DNA of 9,135 bases, from the NCBI GenBank assembly GCA_964352675.1, contig CAYGSN010000046.1:1-9135 (forward strand), written 5' to 3'. The notes below the pieces were generated by a model that saw only the letters and a list, made by a program, of their open reading frames with translations, did no database searches and had not been told where the DNA came from. A program made the position numbers and the translations under genes. This DNA is from CAYGSN01 sp964352675. GTDB taxonomy: Bacteria > Pseudomonadota > Alphaproteobacteria > Micavibrionales > Micavibrionaceae. Within the stretch, counting starts at the first letter, position 1. Every line of letters begins with the position of its first letter. Positions 5,879 through 9,135 of this stretch are shown here, in pieces.

Positions 5879-8800
5879 ATGAGCACCTACACATCCAAAG
5901 CAAAAGCCGCGAGCGCCAACAAAAAAAGTTTGCGAAAGTTTCTATCGACAACGGCCCTAACAGCAGCAAGTATCGCTGCCCTTGGATTAAGCAGCCCGGC
6001 ACAGGCAGACGATTTGCCCCCCTGGGCGCATTGGGATCATACGACAGGCCAGCTGGTTATCGATACCTCGCACCCTGACTTTACCAATATTCAGATGCTT
6101 ACCGACTTTTTCATGGGAACATCGGCATATCTAAGTATTCCTGAAGGCTACACTGTTAATATCACCGGTCCGGCCGGATCGATCTTTGCGGCTTTATCTG
6201 CCAACGGCGCAGATCCCACGCAGATTCTGGGGAGTTTGATCGGCCACGGTGTTAACATTTTCATTTCTGATACAAACGGCGTTATTTTTGGTGCCAATTC
6301 TGTTGTGGACGTCAACGGTTTGATCGCGACCACAGGACAGGTTTCTGCGGATCAGCTGCAAAATAATGCTTTCGGCAATTACACCATCACCAATGTCGGT
6401 GATGATCCGAATGCCCGTATCGAAACACATGGTCTGATCAATATCGGCGATGCCGGTCTGGCCGCCTTTGTGGCGCCGACGATTGTAAATAGCGGTATCA
6501 TAAATGCCCGCATGGGGACCGTGGCGTTTGCATCCGGGGAAGTTGTCACACTCGACCTATACGGTGACAACCTTGTAACAATCGAGGTTCCCGGCGACTG
6601 GGAGAACCAGTTTATTGAACATACCGGTGAAATTAATGCCGAAGGCGGTACAGTCGTTATGTCTGCCGCTTCTGCACGTCAGGTCGTGGACAACATCATC
6701 AATGTTGAAGGCATCATCGACGTGTCTTCTGCCACGGTTCAGGGCGGAAAAATTATCCTTTCAGGTGGCGATAACGGCACGGTCCGTGTGGCCGGTGAGC
6801 TGAATGCGTCCGGTGAAGGCGGCGGCGAGATTGATATTCGTGGCCAAAATGTGCGGATCGAAGACACTGCGAATCTTTATGTTGATGGCGGTGACTACGG
6901 CAATGCGGGCAGCATCACAATGATCGCCCAGGATTCTATGGTCTTTAATGGCAATGCTTATGCACGCGGCGGCCAATATGGCGGCAATGGCGGATTTGTT
7001 GAAGTTTCCGGCCTTGGTTCTTTGTCTATGTCCGGGTTCGTTGATACGACAGCGGCCAACGGGGCTACGGGCACGCTTTTGATCGACCCGACTGATCTTT
7101 ATATCGACAATGCCTGGGCGCAGCTGATTGCCTATCTGTTGCTCTTCAACAATGTTGATTTGTGGGCGACAAATTCAATCGTCTTCACGGAAGATGTTGA
7201 TTTCTCCCAGGCCTGGGTTCCGTTCCTGGGATGGCTGCTGACGCATCACAATCTGTCCGTTGATGCGCCTTTGGTACGTATCCTCGGCGATATGATCTTT
7301 GGTGCCGGTAACTTCTATGTGAATGCCGATGTTCTGGATCTTGGCGGACGCCTATATTCCCGCGATTCTGCCTGGGGTACGACCAGCTTGATGGACGGCA
7401 CACGTTTCTCAACAACAGCAAGCTGGATCAATGTTTTAAGCGCAGATGCGCTGATCCAGCAGGCGATTGATTTCGCGCAAAACGGCGCGACCATCAATGT
7501 GGCGAATGACACTTATACAGAAAACCTGACGGTCAACAAAGACAATCTGACCCTGATCGGCAACGGCGCGACTATCCAGTCCGCCGGTGACAGTGATTAT
7601 CTGATCACAGTGCTGAACAGCGGCCTTACGATCCGTGACTTTATCCTGAACGGTCTGGAAACCGCCGCGCGCGGCGTTGGTGGCGGTCTTGCTGATTACG
7701 GTATTTATGCCGTTGGTGCAGGCGCACAGGGCCTGAATGTGATCGGCAACACCTTCATGAATTTCGGTGAAGCCGGTGCGTATATCGCCAACACTATGGG
7801 CGGCGTGACAAACTTTCTGAACAACATCTTCTACGGTTCCGCAACGCGCGGTATCGAATTTGGCGTGTTGGGCGGCGGTTCTGTCATCAATATTGCCAAT
7901 AACACATTCGGCAGCGCCGGTGACGAGCTGGTCAACGGCCTTCTGTTCGACCACGTCTATGATGCGACCGTCAATATTTCCGGCGGTACGATCCACACGG
8001 GCGGCAGCGGCGGCCCGCAGGACGGCGACGGCATTCACTTCAAACACGGTTTGGGCAACGGTGCGACCGTCAATATCTACAATGTCGGCATTACATCATC
8101 CGACGAAGCGATTGATTTCGACGGTGATATTGCTGCTGGCGCCAATGTGACAATCAGCGGCGGCCGTTATGTCGGTGGCAATAACGGGGTTGAATTTGAC
8201 GGTATTCACGGGATCGTGAACATCATCAATGCCGGTATTCAGGGCCTGAACCTGCGCGGTATTAACATGCAGGGGCAATTGACCGGCGCGCTCAGCATTT
8301 TCGGAAGCACGATAATGGGCTATCTGGATGCGATCGGCAGCAGCAACGGCAATAACATGATCAATGGCGGCACGATGTTGATCGACGATTCAACGTTGAA
8401 TTCCGAAGCCGGTGACGGCATCGATATTGCGGGCCTGAACAACGCCACGCTGACGATCCGCAACTCCAACATTCATGCGGGCGGCGGCCACGGTATTGAT
8501 ATCCATGGCGGATCTCATGCCAGCAGTGTGCTGATTGAGCGCAATTACATCAACGCCTATCAGAACGGCGTGAACTTCACTGGCGAATTTGACGGCGCGG
8601 GCGCCTTCCAGGTCAGCGACAATTATTCCATCATCGCCCAGAACGGTCACGGAATTTACATCTATGACACAACACCAGGCGGCGGCTATGTGAAAATTGC
8701 CAGCAACCAGGAAATCGGCGCGGGCGGCAACGGGATTTACATCGTCAATGTCAACGGTGCAAGCATTCTGAGCAACAACATCAAATATGCCGGTCTGAAC

Positions 8801-9135
8801 GGTATTCGCGTTGATAACAGCGATGATGTGACAATCGGAATGAACAGAATTTACAACACCAACCTGCACGGCATTTACATGACCGGTTCAAACCGGGCTG
8901 AGATCTGGGATAACGTCCTGCGCGCAATCGGTTGGGACGGCATTCATGTATCCGGCGGCTACGGCGCTGATATCTGGAGCAATACCATGTCCGATATCGG
9001 CCGCGACGGTATTGACCTGGAGAACCACAATTATGCGGATATCTACGGCAACGATATTTCCAGCACTGGCGGTCACGGTATTTCGATCTCATCCAGCTAT
9101 CACGTCGATATCTACGGCAACGATATTTCCAGCAC
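5879..9135 (+). CDS. TpsA-type exoprotein with TPS domain and beta-helix repeats, 3' end beyond window
   Basis: The frame stays open from ATG 5879 to the window edge (1085 codons, no stop), so the C-terminus is unknown. Residues 1-43 are a long Sec-type signal peptide: a Lys-rich n-region with KKSLRK, a hydrophobic Ala/Leu core, and AQA|DD cleavage. Residues about 44-300 resemble the filamentous-haemagglutinin N-terminal TPS domain that TpsB recognises; ILGSLIGHGVNIFISDTNGVIFGA with VDVNGLIATTG fits the family core, with DTNG (131-134) in place of the common NPNG. Next comes an FHA-like helix segment with GGNGGFVEVSG (368-378) and GTLLIDP (398-404). Residues from 522 begin a pectin-lyase/NosD-like right-handed beta-helix (ALIQQAIDFAQNGATINVANDTYTENLTV), with turns of about 25-27 residues that become an exact 23-residue repeat from 950. 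It is likely a surface or secreted adhesin or a carbohydrate-interacting protein. No catalytic residues are identified, so a polysaccharide-lyase role is only a possibility. Confidence 0.92.
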   Translation, partial: MSTYTSKAKAASANKKSLRKFLSTTALTAASIAALGLSSPAQADDLPPWAHWDHTTGQLVIDTSHPDFTNIQMLTDFFMGTSAYLSIPEGYTVNITGPAGSIFAALSANGADPTQILGSLIGHGVNIFISDTNGVIFGANSVVDVNGLIATTGQVSADQLQNNAFGNYTITNVGDDPNARIETHGLINIGDAGLAAFVAPTIVNSGIINARMGTVAFASGEVVTLDLYGDNLVTIEVPGDWENQFIEHTGEINAEGGTVVMSAASARQVVDNIINVEGIIDVSSATVQGGKIILSGGDNGTVRVAGELNASGEGGGEIDIRGQNVRIEDTANLYVDGGDYGNAGSITMIAQDSMVFNGNAYARGGQYGGNGGFVEVSGLGSLSMSGFVDTTAANGATGTLLIDPTDLYIDNAWAQLIAYLLLFNNVDLWATNSIVFTEDVDFSQAWVPFLGWLLTHHNLSVDAPLVRILGDMIFGAGNFYVNADVLDLGGRLYSRDSAWGTTSLMDGTRFSTTASWINVLSADALIQQAIDFAQNGATINVANDTYTENLTVNKDNLTLIGNGATIQSAGDSDYLITVLNSGLTIRDFILNGLETAARGVGGGLADYGIYAVGAGAQGLNVIGNTFMNFGEAGAYIANTMGGVTNFLNNIFYGSATRGIEFGVLGGGSVINIANNTFGSAGDELVNGLLFDHVYDATVNISGGTIHTGGSGGPQDGDGIHFKHGLGNGATVNIYNVGITSSDEAIDFDGDIAAGANVTISGGRYVGGNNGVEFDGIHGIVNIINAGIQGLNLRGINMQGQLTGALSIFGSTIMGYLDAIGSSNGNNMINGGTMLIDDSTLNSEAGDGIDIAGLNNATLTIRNSNIHAGGGHGIDIHGGSHASSVLIERNYINAYQNGVNFTGEFDGAGAFQVSDNYSIIAQNGHGIYIYDTTPGGGYVKIASNQEIGAGGNGIYIVNVNGASILSNNIKYAGLNGIRVDNSDDVTIGMNRIYNTNLHGIYMTGSNRAEIWDNVLRAIGWDGIHVSGGYGADIWSNTMSDIGRDGIDLENHNYADIYGNDISSTGGHGISISSSYHVDIYGNDISS
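8726..9135 (+). repeat. Tandem 69-bp (23-residue) beta-helix repeats, at least 6 units
   Basis: Six consecutive in-frame units begin at 8726, 8795, 8864, 8933, 9002 and 9071 (the last is cut by the window). The protein pattern is x-x-G-I-x-hydrophobic, a variable stretch, then I-x-x-N-x-hydrophobic and a closing G or N. Examples are LHGIYM...AEIWDNVLRAIG and RDGIDL...ADIYGNDISSTG. Early units have diverged in DNA, but the last two share an identical 29-nt segment (9038-9066 and 9107-9135, exactly 69 bp apart). That points to recent duplication at this end and probably more units beyond the window. Confidence 0.88.

Noticed and set aside
5830..6078. Plus-strand 82-aa reading frame starting at TTG
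   Set aside because: It is out of frame with, and overlaps, the tpsA signal peptide and start; the strong Shine-Dalgarno at 5863-5870 serves the ATG at 5879.
7436..8047. 203-aa minus-strand reading frame, with others at 8390-8869 and 8781-9092
   Set aside because: They lie antisense inside the tpsA beta-helix. The long stop-free frames follow from repetitive GAT/ATC/GGC/AAC codon use; their proteins are low-complexity Val/Ala/Asp-rich, without domains or ribosome-binding sites.
8726..9135. Regular 69-bp repeats as a CRISPR-like array
   Set aside because: The repeats are in frame, mostly diverged at DNA level and encode periodic beta-helix turns; there are no constant repeats with unique spacers.

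Overview
The window looks like chromosomal DNA of a Gram-negative bacterium. It encodes an Omp85-type outer-membrane barrel (TpsB), a polytopic O-antigen ligase/polymerase-like protein and a YihY/BrkB membrane protein. The lid-loop sequence of the TpsB (a GRxFDPSE-type motif) and the general style of the genes suggest an alphaproteobacterium, but that is a weak inference; no rRNA or other strong taxonomic marker is present.

Layout from left to right. Positions 1-66 hold the 3' part of a tRNA-Ala(GGC). A small acidic protein of unknown function (86-580, minus) and a small secreted acidic low-complexity protein (684-1034, plus) diverge from a compact pair of back-to-back promoters. A Wzy_C/WaaL-type glycan ligase or polymerase (1139-2407, plus) converges on, and overlaps by 28 bp, a YihY/BrkB membrane protein with a C-terminal helical/winged-helix-like extension (2380-3732, minus). 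Upstream of brkB on the same strand is a two-partner-secretion transporter, TpsB (3797-5515, minus). Diverging from it across a gap of about 360 bp is a large TpsA-type exoprotein gene (5879 to the window end, plus). It stays open for 1085 codons and has no stop inside the window, so ORF lists that require a stop miss it.

The centre of interest is the divergent tpsB/tpsA pair. TpsA has a Sec-type signal peptide, an N-terminal TPS (filamentous-haemagglutinin-like) secretion domain with a variant DTNG motif, and an FHA-style beta-helix segment ending in a GTLLIDP motif. A pectin-lyase/NosD-like right-handed beta-helix follows. By the window edge it has settled into an exact 23-residue (69-bp) repeat, and the last two units share an identical 29-nt stretch. 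TpsB has a signal peptide, plug-helix region, two POTRA domains and a 16-strand-type barrel, and would export TpsA to the cell surface. The tpsA leader carries a good promoter, a nested two-stem RNA structure and a strong Shine-Dalgarno. A glycan ligase nearby could make surface polysaccharide, or conceivably glycosylate an exported protein, but nothing in the sequence links it directly to TpsA.
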